A DNA stretch of 29,026 nt from a virus. Both the position numbers and the translations under genes were made by a program. The notes below the pieces were generated by a model, which searched no databases, was not told the DNA's origin, and was given only the letters and a program-made list of their open reading frames with translations. The stretch covers positions 1 through 29,026 of IMG/VR virus record IMGVR_UViG_3300042691_006467. The stretch is one strand, 5' to 3'. Positions 16,554 through 22,338 of this stretch are shown here, piece by piece. Positions within the stretch are counted from its first letter, which is position 1. Every line of letters begins with the position of its first letter.

Positions 16554-16911
16554 CAAAGTTAAGGGTAGCAAGTTTGAGACTGATGTTATGAAATACCTAC
16601 GCAAACTAGGTCATTTCGCAGAGCGACTTGCTAAAGCAGGAGCCAGTGACGAAGGTGATATTGTCACCATAATCGCAGGTCAGACCTATATTTTGGAATG
16701 CAAGAATCGTAAGGCAATGAACCTTCCGCAGTTCTGGGACGAGGCTCAGACTGAGGCAAAGAACTATGCGAAAGCCAGAGGTCTATCTGCTCCGCCTCCG
16801 GCTTTCGTTATAGTCAAGAGAAGACAACACGGAGTAGATAAGGCTTGGGTAATACAATCATTGGAGCAATGGTTAGATGGCAACAGTAATCAAACCGGTA
16901 AAGAAATATAA
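16540..16911 (+). CDS. Holliday-junction-resolvase-like nuclease
   Basis: A 123-residue PD-(D/E)XK enzyme. Catalytic positions are E13 (GSKFETDVMKYL), D40 (ASDEGDIV) and E53-x-K55 (YILECKNRK), the layout of archaeal Hjc-type resolvases. It should cut branched DNA formed in phage replication or recombination. The start at ATG 16540 overlaps the ATPase gene by 14 bases, and its end overlaps the next gene by 35 bases, consistent with one operon of DNA-processing genes. Confidence 0.83.
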   Translation: MSRYNKVKGSKFETDVMKYLRKLGHFAERLAKAGASDEGDIVTIIAGQTYILECKNRKAMNLPQFWDEAQTEAKNYAKARGLSAPPPAFVIVKRRQHGVDKAWVIQSLEQWLDGNSNQTGKEI

Positions 16912-17077
16912 AAGAACATCTTGGAGAAAGAAATATCTAACACAATCCCAGCGATGGGGGAAAGTAGTAATAACTAAAATGCCAATACCACAAGGTGATA
17001 TAACAACAAGTGAAATCCTAAACACACCAGCAAAAGAAGAACCAAAGAAAGAAGAGGAAAAGAAAGATGAAGAATAA
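16877..17077 (+). CDS. Small charged hypothetical protein
   Basis: A 66-residue frame starting inside the resolvase gene. The first half is basic (KPVKKYKRTSWRKKYLTQSQRWGK) and the last 15 residues are a Lys/Glu string, probably unstructured. The SQRWGKVV phrase could be a short conserved motif. No family recognised. Its stop overlaps the next start by 11 bases. Confidence 0.55.
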   Translation: MATVIKPVKKYKRTSWRKKYLTQSQRWGKVVITKMPIPQGDITTSEILNTPAKEEPKKEEEKKDEE

Positions 17078-17255
17078 GATTGTTAATACAGATAAGTTCT
17101 TTGACAATATATTAGAACTTGTAGTTGATACAGATTTACCTGAAGACAATGCCTACAACTGGGGACTTCATCACGCAGGATTACTTCTTAATGGAGTCAA
17201 ACCAGAAGACATAATTGATATGCGTATGAGAATGACTATGGGTACAGAGCAATGA
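17067..17255 (+). CDS. Small hypothetical protein
   Basis: A 62-residue acidic protein, mainly helical (KFFDNILELVVDTDLPEDNAY, then HHAGLLLNGVKPEDIID). GAGGAAAAGAAAG upstream serves as ribosome site. It overlaps both neighbours (11 bases before, ATGA after). No domain recognised; coding is supported by operon packing. Confidence 0.6.
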   Translation: MKNKIVNTDKFFDNILELVVDTDLPEDNAYNWGLHHAGLLLNGVKPEDIIDMRMRMTMGTEQ

Positions 17256-17428
17256 TTTGTGAAGACTGTATGACAGCAGGCAGTTTCAATACTGCTACTG
17301 AATATAAGAAAGCAGAGAACTTTCACGACAAATGTAAAGGAGACTGCGCTTGTCAACACAAGACTGGTCCAGGCTGGTACGTAAAAGCGGGGGCAAAGCC
17401 AACGCTGATGCAGACTCAATCCCCCTGA
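17252..17428 (+). CDS. Small Cys-rich zinc-binding-like protein
   Basis: A 58-residue frame from the ATG overlapping the previous stop. It has CEDC near the start and HDKCKGDCACQHKTG at 27-41: six cysteines and two histidines in metal-binding spacing. The C-KGDC-x-CQHKTG motif recurs in small actinophage proteins from memory. Its last ~79 bases overlap the primase zinc-finger gene in another frame, so this stretch is read twice. Confidence 0.72.
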   Translation: MICEDCMTAGSFNTATEYKKAENFHDKCKGDCACQHKTGPGWYVKAGAKPTLMQTQSP

Positions 17429-17727
17429 CAGCAATAGTTCAACACTATGGTGGTGAGGTAAGAGAGGGTCGGAACGTTAGTGTAAAGTGTTGTATGCACG
17501 ACGATACAAGGCGAAGTGCAGTGATAAACACTTACGATAACTTATATTTCTGCCACACTTGTGGCAAAGGTGGGACAGCAGTTCAGATAGTAATGGAGAA
17601 AGAGGGGTTAGGTTTCAAAGATGCACTCGAACGAGCAAACGAAATCGCTGTTGCAGGCGGTTACTCGGTACGCAGAGGGTCTAGACGAAGCAAGCGTAGC
17701 GTACCTAGAAGGACGTGGAATATCTAA
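17350..17727 (+). CDS. DNA primase zinc-finger (CHC2) protein
   Basis: A 125-residue protein with the N-terminal zinc-binding domain of DnaG-type primases: SIPLTAIVQHYGG, then C47-x2-H50 (CCMHDD) and C68-x2-C71 (FCHTCGKGG), followed by a helix (FKDALERANEIA). It recognises template sequence for primer synthesis in the family. The start is TTG 17350 with AAAGGAG seven bases upstream. The catalytic TOPRIM part is in the next gene in a different frame, overlapping by 107 bases. The basic C-terminus (RRGSRRSKRS) ends naturally, so this looks like a separate subunit and not a broken gene. Confidence 0.85.
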   Translation: MSTQDWSRLVRKSGGKANADADSIPLTAIVQHYGGEVREGRNVSVKCCMHDDTRRSAVINTYDNLYFCHTCGKGGTAVQIVMEKEGLGFKDALERANEIAVAGGYSVRRGSRRSKRSVPRRTWNI

Positions 17728-18265
17728 AGATGTTGCTGAGCAGTTCTCGCTTGGCACTGTGACCGAACCAATCAATGGTCACGAGCAGTTTGTTGGCTGG
17801 CTATCTATACCCTACTTCTCCGCAATGGGTATCTGTACATCAGTCAAGTTCAGAAGAACAGATGAAGGTAAGCCTAAGTATGGGCAACCACTTGGACAGA
17901 AACTTCATATCTATAATGTCTCAGACATCTTGGCAGATACAGGATTCATTGCTATCTGTGAAGGTGAGTTAGATGCTGTTGTTATGTCAGGTCTATGTGA
18001 TATACCAGCAGTTGGTATTCCTGGCGTTGCTGCTTGGAAACCATTTTATTCAAAGTTATTCAATGGCTTTGATAAAGTATTTATATTAGGTGACAATGAC
18101 CTGAAAGAGGACGGCACAAACCCTGGTGCGGAGTTCTCTCGGCGTGTCGCTAGTGAAGTAGTAAACTCACAAATCGTACAATTACCCCTAGGTATGGACG
18201 TGAATGAGTACTACCTCACCAAAGGTGCGGAGTCTGTCAGGGAACTGCTAGGAGTAGCAAAGTGA
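17621..18265 (+). CDS. TOPRIM primase catalytic protein
   Basis: A 214-residue protein with the DnaG-like TOPRIM core: CEGELDAV (E114, D118) and VFILGDND (D158, D160), which bind the metal ions for nucleotide transfer. The preceding region (LEGRGISKDVAEQFSLG, VGWLSIPYF, VKFRRTDEGKPKYG) matches the RNA-polymerase-like segment before TOPRIM in primases. With the CHC2 protein it should form a two-piece primase. ATG 17621 is the first usable start; TTG 17651 is possible. The GTG of the next gene overlaps its stop. Confidence 0.86.
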   Translation: MHSNEQTKSLLQAVTRYAEGLDEASVAYLEGRGISKDVAEQFSLGTVTEPINGHEQFVGWLSIPYFSAMGICTSVKFRRTDEGKPKYGQPLGQKLHIYNVSDILADTGFIAICEGELDAVVMSGLCDIPAVGIPGVAAWKPFYSKLFNGFDKVFILGDNDLKEDGTNPGAEFSRRVASEVVNSQIVQLPLGMDVNEYYLTKGAESVRELLGVAK

Positions 18266-18678
18266 ATGAGCAAGAAAAAGGACCTACAAGAGGCAGCAAC
18301 ATTATTGATGGATATGGGGATGATAATAGTCTCGATAGATTACAAGAGTGGAACGATTACTTGCAAGCCAATCCCAACTCGAAGGTAGATGATGAGTTCA
18401 TTACCAATGTTTGGCGAGTCCTTGACTCAGCCGGTAATCTGCTCATCCGCAAGCATCACGATTACGGTCCGAAGAATGTCGCTCACAGTCCAGGCGGGCC
18501 ACTCAATGGACTCCGAGTGCGAATGTGGGACAAGGTTGCTCGAATCAATAACCTCGTTGATAGTAAAGTCAATCCCTCAAACGAATCACTCAGAGATTCC
18601 TTCATAGATTTACTGAACTATAGTGCCATAGCAATTATGGTAATTGATAAGACTTGGCCTGAACTACGCAATGACTAA
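18262..18678 (+). CDS. DUF1599 / nucleotide-modification-associated protein
   Basis: A 138-residue protein. From about residue 60 it reads LIRKHHDYGPKNVAHSP, GLRVRMWDKVARINNL and SLRDSFIDLLNYSAIAI, which I recognise as the DUF1599 domain (Pfam 'nucleotide modification associated domain 1'), a MazG-like helical fold with acidic and His residues suited to binding nucleotides. Possible roles are nucleotide-pool cleaning or supply of modified bases. Start GTG 18262 overlaps the primase stop; ATG 18267 is out of frame. No base-modifying enzyme is seen in this window. Confidence 0.78.
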   Translation: MNEQEKGPTRGSNIIDGYGDDNSLDRLQEWNDYLQANPNSKVDDEFITNVWRVLDSAGNLLIRKHHDYGPKNVAHSPGGPLNGLRVRMWDKVARINNLVDSKVNPSNESLRDSFIDLLNYSAIAIMVIDKTWPELRND

Positions 18679-18892
18679 GAAGGAAGAGTTCGACCCAGAG
18701 GACAAGGTTTCAATGCGCGATTTTCCTATGGGAGATTTTGAGAGATTTATTCGCAATCAAATTGCTAATGAATTAGAGAAGCAGGCATTTGATGCAATGA
18801 TAAGTAATGAATATAGTTTCAATGATACTGCTGTTCGTGCCAAGACTTTCTATTATGCTGCTCAATATGTTAGAGGTTTATCTAATGGATAG
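18671..18892 (+). CDS. Small helical protein, paralogue of next gene
   Basis: A 73-residue protein starting at ATG 18671, eight bases inside the previous gene. Helical segments FERFIRNQIANELEKQAFDAM and AKTFYYAAQYVRGL align with YLRDSIASDLEVAAKQAA and SIAASYVRG in the following gene, so the two look like a tandem duplication that has diverged. Function unknown. Confidence 0.65.
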   Translation: MTKKEEFDPEDKVSMRDFPMGDFERFIRNQIANELEKQAFDAMISNEYSFNDTAVRAKTFYYAAQYVRGLSNG

Positions 18893-19226
18893 TTACGAAA
18901 GAGTTAGAGATTTAGAAGCACAGGCAGTACTTGATACCTGCTTGAATAAAGAAGAATGTGCCTTGTGTCCATCTATTGCTAGGGATGTGAGGAAGTTTGA
19001 TACTCTTACTCATAATCATCAGTCGGTAGTGACGATGCTTCTTCTAAATAAGATAAGAAAAGACTTCTATCAAATAAAAGAAGATTATCTACGGGATAGT
19101 ATTGCCTCTGACTTAGAGGTTGCTGCTAAACAGGCAGCCATAAGAAAAGAAAACGACCCTGACTACGATGATGTAGACCCAAAGACTTTATCCATAGCAG
19201 CATCTTATGTTAGAGGTAAAGGATGA
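18885..19226 (+). CDS. Small helical protein, paralogue of previous gene
   Basis: A 113-residue protein from ATG 18885 (MDSYERVRDLEAQAV), with AGAGG eight bases upstream. The N-terminal part has CLNKEECALCPSIARDVRKFD, three Cys with unclear role, and the C-terminal half repeats the pattern of the preceding protein, ending in AASYVRGKG. The start at 18885 is preferred over earlier in-frame ATGs, which lie inside the previous gene and encode an odd hydrophobic leader. Function unknown. Confidence 0.65.
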   Translation: MDSYERVRDLEAQAVLDTCLNKEECALCPSIARDVRKFDTLTHNHQSVVTMLLLNKIRKDFYQIKEDYLRDSIASDLEVAAKQAAIRKENDPDYDDVDPKTLSIAASYVRGKG

Positions 19227-19357
19227 CCAAAAAGTATTCGTGGTACAAAGCAGATATGAAACGACGAGCGATAGCAAAAGCAAAGAAGATAAAGGCTGAC
19301 CAGTACATAGATGAGATGAATAAGAGAGCCAACTCCAATGCCACGCAACAGAAATAA
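19223..19357 (+). CDS. Very small basic protein
   Basis: A 44-residue frame from an ATG overlapping the preceding stop. It is Lys-rich and helical (SWYKADMKRRAIAKAKKIKADQYIDEMNKRAN), suited to nucleic-acid contact. Its end overlaps the endonuclease VII start by 20 bases. Supported by position in the coupled gene train and nothing more. Confidence 0.5.
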   Translation: MTKKYSWYKADMKRRAIAKAKKIKADQYIDEMNKRANSNATQQK

Positions 19358-19622
19358 AACCTACGCAGAGAACCGCATATCGCGTATCCGTATATACGGA
19401 ATAGATGTGCCTGATTATGAGCGTATGCTTGAAGAACAGAATGGCGGTTGCTATATCTGTGGCAAGAAACCCACGAAGCGAGCGCTAGATATTGACCACG
19501 ACCACGAGACAGGCAAAGTCCGTGGTCTTCTTTGTTCTAACCACAATAGAGCACTTGGTTTGCTTGGAGATAACTTACTTCTATTGGTCAGGGCTATGGA
19601 ATATCTGGTGAAAAACAAATGA
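19338..19622 (+). CDS. Recombination endonuclease VII-like HNH nuclease
   Basis: A 94-residue protein of the T4 endonuclease VII group. Zinc ligands C38, C41 (GGCYICGKKP), C66 and H69 (LLCSNHNRALG) surround the catalytic DIDHDHETGKVRG segment at 51-63. The family resolves branched DNA before packaging. It is shorter than T4 gp49 and lacks its C-terminal domain, as is normal in actinophages. The stop is overlapped by the sigma factor start (ATGA). Confidence 0.9.
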   Translation: MPRNRNKTYAENRISRIRIYGIDVPDYERMLEEQNGGCYICGKKPTKRALDIDHDHETGKVRGLLCSNHNRALGLLGDNLLLLVRAMEYLVKNK

Positions 19623-20251
19623 CAAACTATTTACATCCGACTCTTGATGAGTTAGTTCCTTCAGTTGTCTATACAATTCATAGAAAGTATCGTCAATGGG
19701 TAGAGAAAGGTGACCTACTCCAAGAGGGTTGGGCTTTTGTATTATCAAGAGCAGACCAGTTCAATGAACTTCTATCTGATGAGTCAGATATACAGCGCAA
19801 ATGGAACGAGAAGAAGATTGCTTGGCAGATACGCAGAACCTTAGAACGCTATGCTCGCAAAGAGAAAGCGGCAAAGTCTGGTTATCAGATAAATGATGAA
19901 ACCTATTACGACACAGTGACTATCGCACAACTACTACCTTTTGTAATCAAGTCCTTTGTATTAGATACTGCCCTTGAACAGAGCCAAGTCCTAGTCAATG
20001 ATGGCACACCTAAGAAGCCATCTGCCCCTGCTGAAGGTGGCAACCTATTGGCTATGCTTGTTGATATAAAGAAGGGCTATGAGAAACTAGATAAGGAAGA
20101 GCAAGACATTCTTCGTCTTAGATATTACGAGAACCATACACTTCAGCAACTTGCTGAGTATCTTGAATGTCACTTCTCTACTGCTGACCGCAGATGCCAG
20201 AGCGCACTGCGTAAATTGCAGAATGAAATCGGTGGAGATAGTCCTTACTAA
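19619..20251 (+). CDS. RNA polymerase sigma-factor-like protein
   Basis: A 210-residue sigma-70-type protein. Region 2-like sequence lies at about 10-50 (VYTIHRKYRQWVEKGDLLQEGW), and region 4 at about 150-205 (LDKEEQDILRLRYYENHTLQQLAEYLECHFSTADRRCQSALRKL spread over the helix-turn-helix). The linker (about 100-140) is long and lacks a clear region 3. It should steer host RNA polymerase to phage promoters, perhaps with the WhiB protein. It overlaps its neighbours by 4 and 1 bases. Confidence 0.82.
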   Translation: MTNYLHPTLDELVPSVVYTIHRKYRQWVEKGDLLQEGWAFVLSRADQFNELLSDESDIQRKWNEKKIAWQIRRTLERYARKEKAAKSGYQINDETYYDTVTIAQLLPFVIKSFVLDTALEQSQVLVNDGTPKKPSAPAEGGNLLAMLVDIKKGYEKLDKEEQDILRLRYYENHTLQQLAEYLECHFSTADRRCQSALRKLQNEIGGDSPY

Positions 20252-20622
20252 TGACTACTAAATCTTCCTTTGACCTAGACTTCTCCTTCGGTAGAGATGG
20301 CGAGCAGTTAGTTGAAGACCTGCTAACTGAAGGCAAAAGGATAGAGGTAAAGCGAGACCGCAAGTGGAGCATTACTGGCAATGTTTATATTGAAACCGAT
20401 TGCTTCTTTACCAAGTCTAATAGTTGGGCGCCAAGCGGATTGTCTGTGACCGAGGCTGAATACTGGGCCTTTGTCTTGAATAGAACTGTGATTATGCTAC
20501 CGACTGAGGTGTTATGGCAAGCAGTTAGAACCTACGGCAGAGAGATAACCTGCCAGATACCACCTAACTTATCTCGTGGCTACCTTGTAAAGGTTGTTGA
20601 TTTGATTGAAGCAAGTAAATGA
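20251..20622 (+). CDS. PD-(D/E)XK nuclease-like protein
   Basis: A 123-residue protein with FSFGRDGEQLVEDLL (E18) and IEVKRDRKWSITGNVYIET (E32-x-K34, then a Gly-Asn strand and E48), the order of a small restriction-type nuclease. Similar proteins appear in phages as unnamed nucleases. The rest forms strands (YWAFVLNRTVIMLPTEVL). DNA end or branch processing is likely; target unknown. Start overlaps the sigma factor stop (TAATG). Confidence 0.72.
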   Translation: MTTKSSFDLDFSFGRDGEQLVEDLLTEGKRIEVKRDRKWSITGNVYIETDCFFTKSNSWAPSGLSVTEAEYWAFVLNRTVIMLPTEVLWQAVRTYGREITCQIPPNLSRGYLVKVVDLIEASK

Positions 20623-20795
20623 TTTACAACTACCGCTGTTCTAATTGCGGTATTGAGTATGAGGTAGAGCGTAGTATCCACGCAGAGTCCTCCTCCCCAT
20701 CTTGCTCTACTTGCCATACAGAGATGGCTAGAGTTTGGTCTCCTCCTCCTGTTCATTTCAGAGGCAGCGGATTTTATACATCAGATAATAAATAA
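20619..20795 (+). CDS. FmdB-type zinc ribbon protein
   Basis: A 58-residue frame from the ATG overlapping the nuclease stop. C7, C10, C29 and C32 form a zinc ribbon (YRCSNCGIEYEVERSI and PSCSTCHTEM), followed by VWSPPPVHFRGSGFY, the typical tail of FmdB/CxxC_CxxC_SSSS regulatory-type proteins. Such proteins occur in many actinophages. It is the last gene of the rightward operon, followed by a hairpin between converging transcripts. Confidence 0.85.
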   Translation: MIYNYRCSNCGIEYEVERSIHAESSSPSCSTCHTEMARVWSPPPVHFRGSGFYTSDNK

Positions 20796-20796
20796 A

Positions 20797-20832
20797 GAAG
20801 CCCCACTCGAAAGGTAGTAAGAGTGAGGCTTC
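20797..20832 (-). terminator. Terminator between convergent operons
   Basis: A 12-pair stem with one C-A mismatch (GAAGCCCCACTC at 20797-20808 with GAGTGAGGCTTC at 20821-20832) and a 12-base loop. Read leftward it is followed by TTTATTTATT, so it ends the leftward operon; rightward it lacks a T-run but may still slow polymerase. Confidence 0.8.
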
Positions 20833-20866
20833 AGGTAGAGAAGATTAGTTTATCTTCCCCTCCTTG

Positions 20867-21289
20867 TCAATAGTGATTGCGCTTGTTGTGAAAGGCAAGA
20901 GCACGGCAAGGTGTTTGATGGCGGTGTTCAATGTATCTAAGACCTCTAAGTATCTGGATTCGAGGGTTTCTACTTGTTTCTCCAATCCGTTGAGCGATTC
21001 CGAAAGCAGAACTTCCTTGTTTGTTCTTTGCGGTATGGTCAAACCTGCTTTCACGGGTCCATAAATCGTGGAGGCAGAACCATTCTCTTCCTCGCCAGCC
21101 CCACCCTGCACTAGCGTAAGCCTTGGCGATTCGTTTATTCTCACGCTTCTCCTCCCAAGTTGCGTGACGAACTTCTATCTTCGCTGGTTTGTCTGCTCTT
21201 ATCCGCACCTCGTTTGTCTTTGGTGCCAGCAAGAACAGGAATGTTAGTATCAATATCATAGTCAATCCAAGCCTTACCTGTTTGTTCAT
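20867..21289 (-). CDS. Secreted transglycosylase / lysozyme-like protein
   Basis: A 140-residue protein. MNKQVRLGLTMILILTFLFLL is a signal peptide or single membrane anchor. The mature part has GWGWRGREWFCLHDLWTRESRFDHTA (E80 as likely catalytic acid), SSAFGIAQ and LRYIEHRHQTPC, which match phage SLT-type transglycosylases that cut glycan strands. ATG 21289 is chosen; a TTG at 21310 is in frame but less likely. It is the last gene of the leftward operon and overlaps the upstream gene by 149 bases in another frame. A wall enzyme far from the lysis cassette may serve genome exit, exclusion or an auxiliary lysis role. Confidence 0.83.
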   Translation of the reverse strand: MNKQVRLGLTMILILTFLFLLAPKTNEVRIRADKPAKIEVRHATWEEKRENKRIAKAYASAGWGWRGREWFCLHDLWTRESRFDHTAKNKQGSSAFGIAQRIGETSRNPRIQILRGLRYIEHRHQTPCRALAFHNKRNHY

Positions 21290-21431
21290 CTCTCTGCCTT
21301 TCTTCTTCAAGATACTGTCGGTATAGGGTTGGATACTCCCTTGACAATCTAACTAACGCCCTCTCCCTCGCCCTTCGATAGTTCCTGTCATAAACTACCT
21401 GCTTAGTTAGGGTTTCTTTCTTACTCCTCAC
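21141..21431 (-). CDS. Small Arg-rich phage protein
   Basis: A 96-residue protein from GTG 21431, with AGAGAGG upstream. The N-terminal 55 residues (QVVYDRNYRRARERALVRL, then REYPTLYRQYLEEERQRDEQ) form basic helices of a type seen in many actinophages, function unknown. The last ~45 residues (TKDKRGADKSRQTSEDRSSS) are low complexity and overlap the transglycosylase in another frame, so they may be constrained by it. Confidence 0.75.
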   Translation of the reverse strand: MRSKKETLTKQVVYDRNYRRARERALVRLSREYPTLYRQYLEEERQRDEQTGKAWIDYDIDTNIPVLAGTKDKRGADKSRQTSEDRSSSRNLGGEA

Positions 21432-21504
21432 GATTCAACCTCTCTTCCAAAACTATCAGGGCATAGGCTAGAAGCGTGACCGCTATTACTCCCAAGATAA
21501 TCAC
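21421..21504 (-). CDS. 27-residue membrane peptide
   Basis: A tiny frame from GTG (complement of 21502-21504), overlapping the previous stop as GTGA, with GGGGGAG five bases upstream. It encodes VIILGVIAVTLLAYALIV as one membrane span, then EERLNREE. The ribosome site, coupling and clean hydrophobic/charged split support translation. It overlaps the next gene by 11 bases. Role unknown; small phage membrane peptides often affect host envelope proteins. Confidence 0.6.
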   Translation of the reverse strand: MIILGVIAVTLLAYALIVLEERLNREE

Positions 21505-21728
21505 GCGTTCTCCCCCTGTATGTAAAGAGTTGCCTCTATTAGTTTAGTGACATCTATCTTATCAATTAGTAGGTGAGGTTCTTCTATATCCTCCTCATCC
21601 CATACGGATACGAACACACGAGCAGATAGCGTTCTCTTATACCACTCAACAGCCTGTAAAGCGCTCGCCCCTCCCCACTCTACCGAACCATCCATAGATT
21701 GAACCTCATAGAAATTGACAGGCTTCAC
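21501..21728 (-). CDS. Small hypothetical protein
   Basis: A 75-residue protein from GTG 21728, overlapping the previous stop (GTGA), with GGAGGAAG upstream. It has FYEVQSMDGSVEWGGASALQAVEWYKR and SARVFVSVWDEEDIEEPHLLIDKIDVTKLI, an alpha/beta pattern like a small ferredoxin-like fold. No family recognised. Confidence 0.68.
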   Translation of the reverse strand: MKPVNFYEVQSMDGSVEWGGASALQAVEWYKRTLSARVFVSVWDEEDIEEPHLLIDKIDVTKLIEATLYIQGENA

Positions 21729-21850
21729 GCTACTTCCTCCTCATAGCAATCGCTACATACCCAATAAAATCCACCTTTATCTCCCCAGATAAGGTCATCA
21801 GTTGGGAAATCTGATAGGCATTTCTTACAAGTTGATACTGTATTTATCAC
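21725..21850 (-). CDS. 41-residue zinc-ribbon protein
   Basis: From GTG 21850 the frame encodes CKKC at 8-11 and CSDC near 33-36, with LIWGDKGGFYWV between: a minimal four-cysteine zinc ribbon. The start overlaps the previous stop (GTGA) and AGGGGAAG lies just upstream. It is too short for many callers but has clear motif and coupling. Confidence 0.68.
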   Translation of the reverse strand: MINTVSTCKKCLSDFPTDDLIWGDKGGFYWVCSDCYEEEVA

Positions 21851-22017
21851 TTCTTCCCCTCCCTGTATTCGATTAGGTTTGCTTCGTTGAGGGCATTGAC
21901 CATACGGAATAAGTTCTTTACCGCATCGTTAGTTGCGCCCTCTCCCATCTGCTTCACGGCAAGGTTCTTACATAGGTCAGCCTTTGCCTCGTAGTATTCC
22001 TTAGTTGGTTTAGACAT
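21847..22017 (-). CDS. 56-residue helical protein
   Basis: From ATG 22017 with an excellent GGGAGGAAG ribosome site. It is helical (EYYEAKADLCKNLAVKQMGEG, then DAVKNLFRMVNALNEANLIEY). It overlaps the next gene at GTGA and the previous gene by 8 bases. No family recognised. Confidence 0.65.
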   Translation of the reverse strand: MSKPTKEYYEAKADLCKNLAVKQMGEGATNDAVKNLFRMVNALNEANLIEYREGKK

Positions 22018-22177
22018 TTACTTCCTCCCTTGTTAGTTTGAATTCGCCAAAGTCTGCTACCTCTGACCCGTAGTTATCTCTTGCTTTGTCTATAGCGTTC
22101 TCTATCGCTTCAGATTCTGATTCTCCCTCAACAGTTATGTAAGCGGTAAAGGTTAGTTCTACTTCATACTTGCTCAT
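22010..22177 (-). CDS. 55-residue hypothetical protein
   Basis: From ATG 22177, overlapping the previous stop (TAATG), with GAGAGGAC upstream. It is an acidic alpha/beta protein (KYEVELTFTAYITVEGES, then EAIENAIDKARDNYG), a strand-helix pattern common in small phage proteins. Function unknown. Confidence 0.65.
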   Translation of the reverse strand: MSKYEVELTFTAYITVEGESESEAIENAIDKARDNYGSEVADFGEFKLTREEVNV

Positions 22178-22335
22178 TAGTGTATGTCCTCTCCCAAGTG
22201 TTCTTCTAGCGCTCTTACTAAATCATTTACAGCAGGCTCAAAAGGTCTTGCCTCCGCCTTGACATCTTCCTCGCATAGTTCGGCGTGCTTCACCATTAGT
22301 TCTCCGTAATGGTCGCCACATACTCCGCACTTCAT
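22177..22335 (-). CDS. 52-residue zinc-knuckle protein
   Basis: From ATG 22335 with GAGAGGGTAAG upstream. The start MKCGVCGDHYGELMVKHAELC holds CxxC, two His and a third Cys, a likely zinc finger; the rest is an acidic helix (VNDLVRALEEHLGED). It lies 3 bases downstream of the nuclease stop. Function unknown. Confidence 0.68.
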   Translation of the reverse strand: MKCGVCGDHYGELMVKHAELCEEDVKAEARPFEPAVNDLVRALEEHLGEDIH

Positions 22336-22338
22336 TTC

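Noticed and set aside
17600-17730. Programmed frameshift joining the primase halves
   Set aside because: The required shift is +1 with no slippery site noticed, and both proteins have sensible ends.
20845-21144. 99-codon leftward frame overlapping the transglycosylase
   Set aside because: Coiled-coil-like and briefly tempting, but the other frame carries clear transglycosylase motifs over the same bases, and near-complete overlap of two real genes is unlikely.
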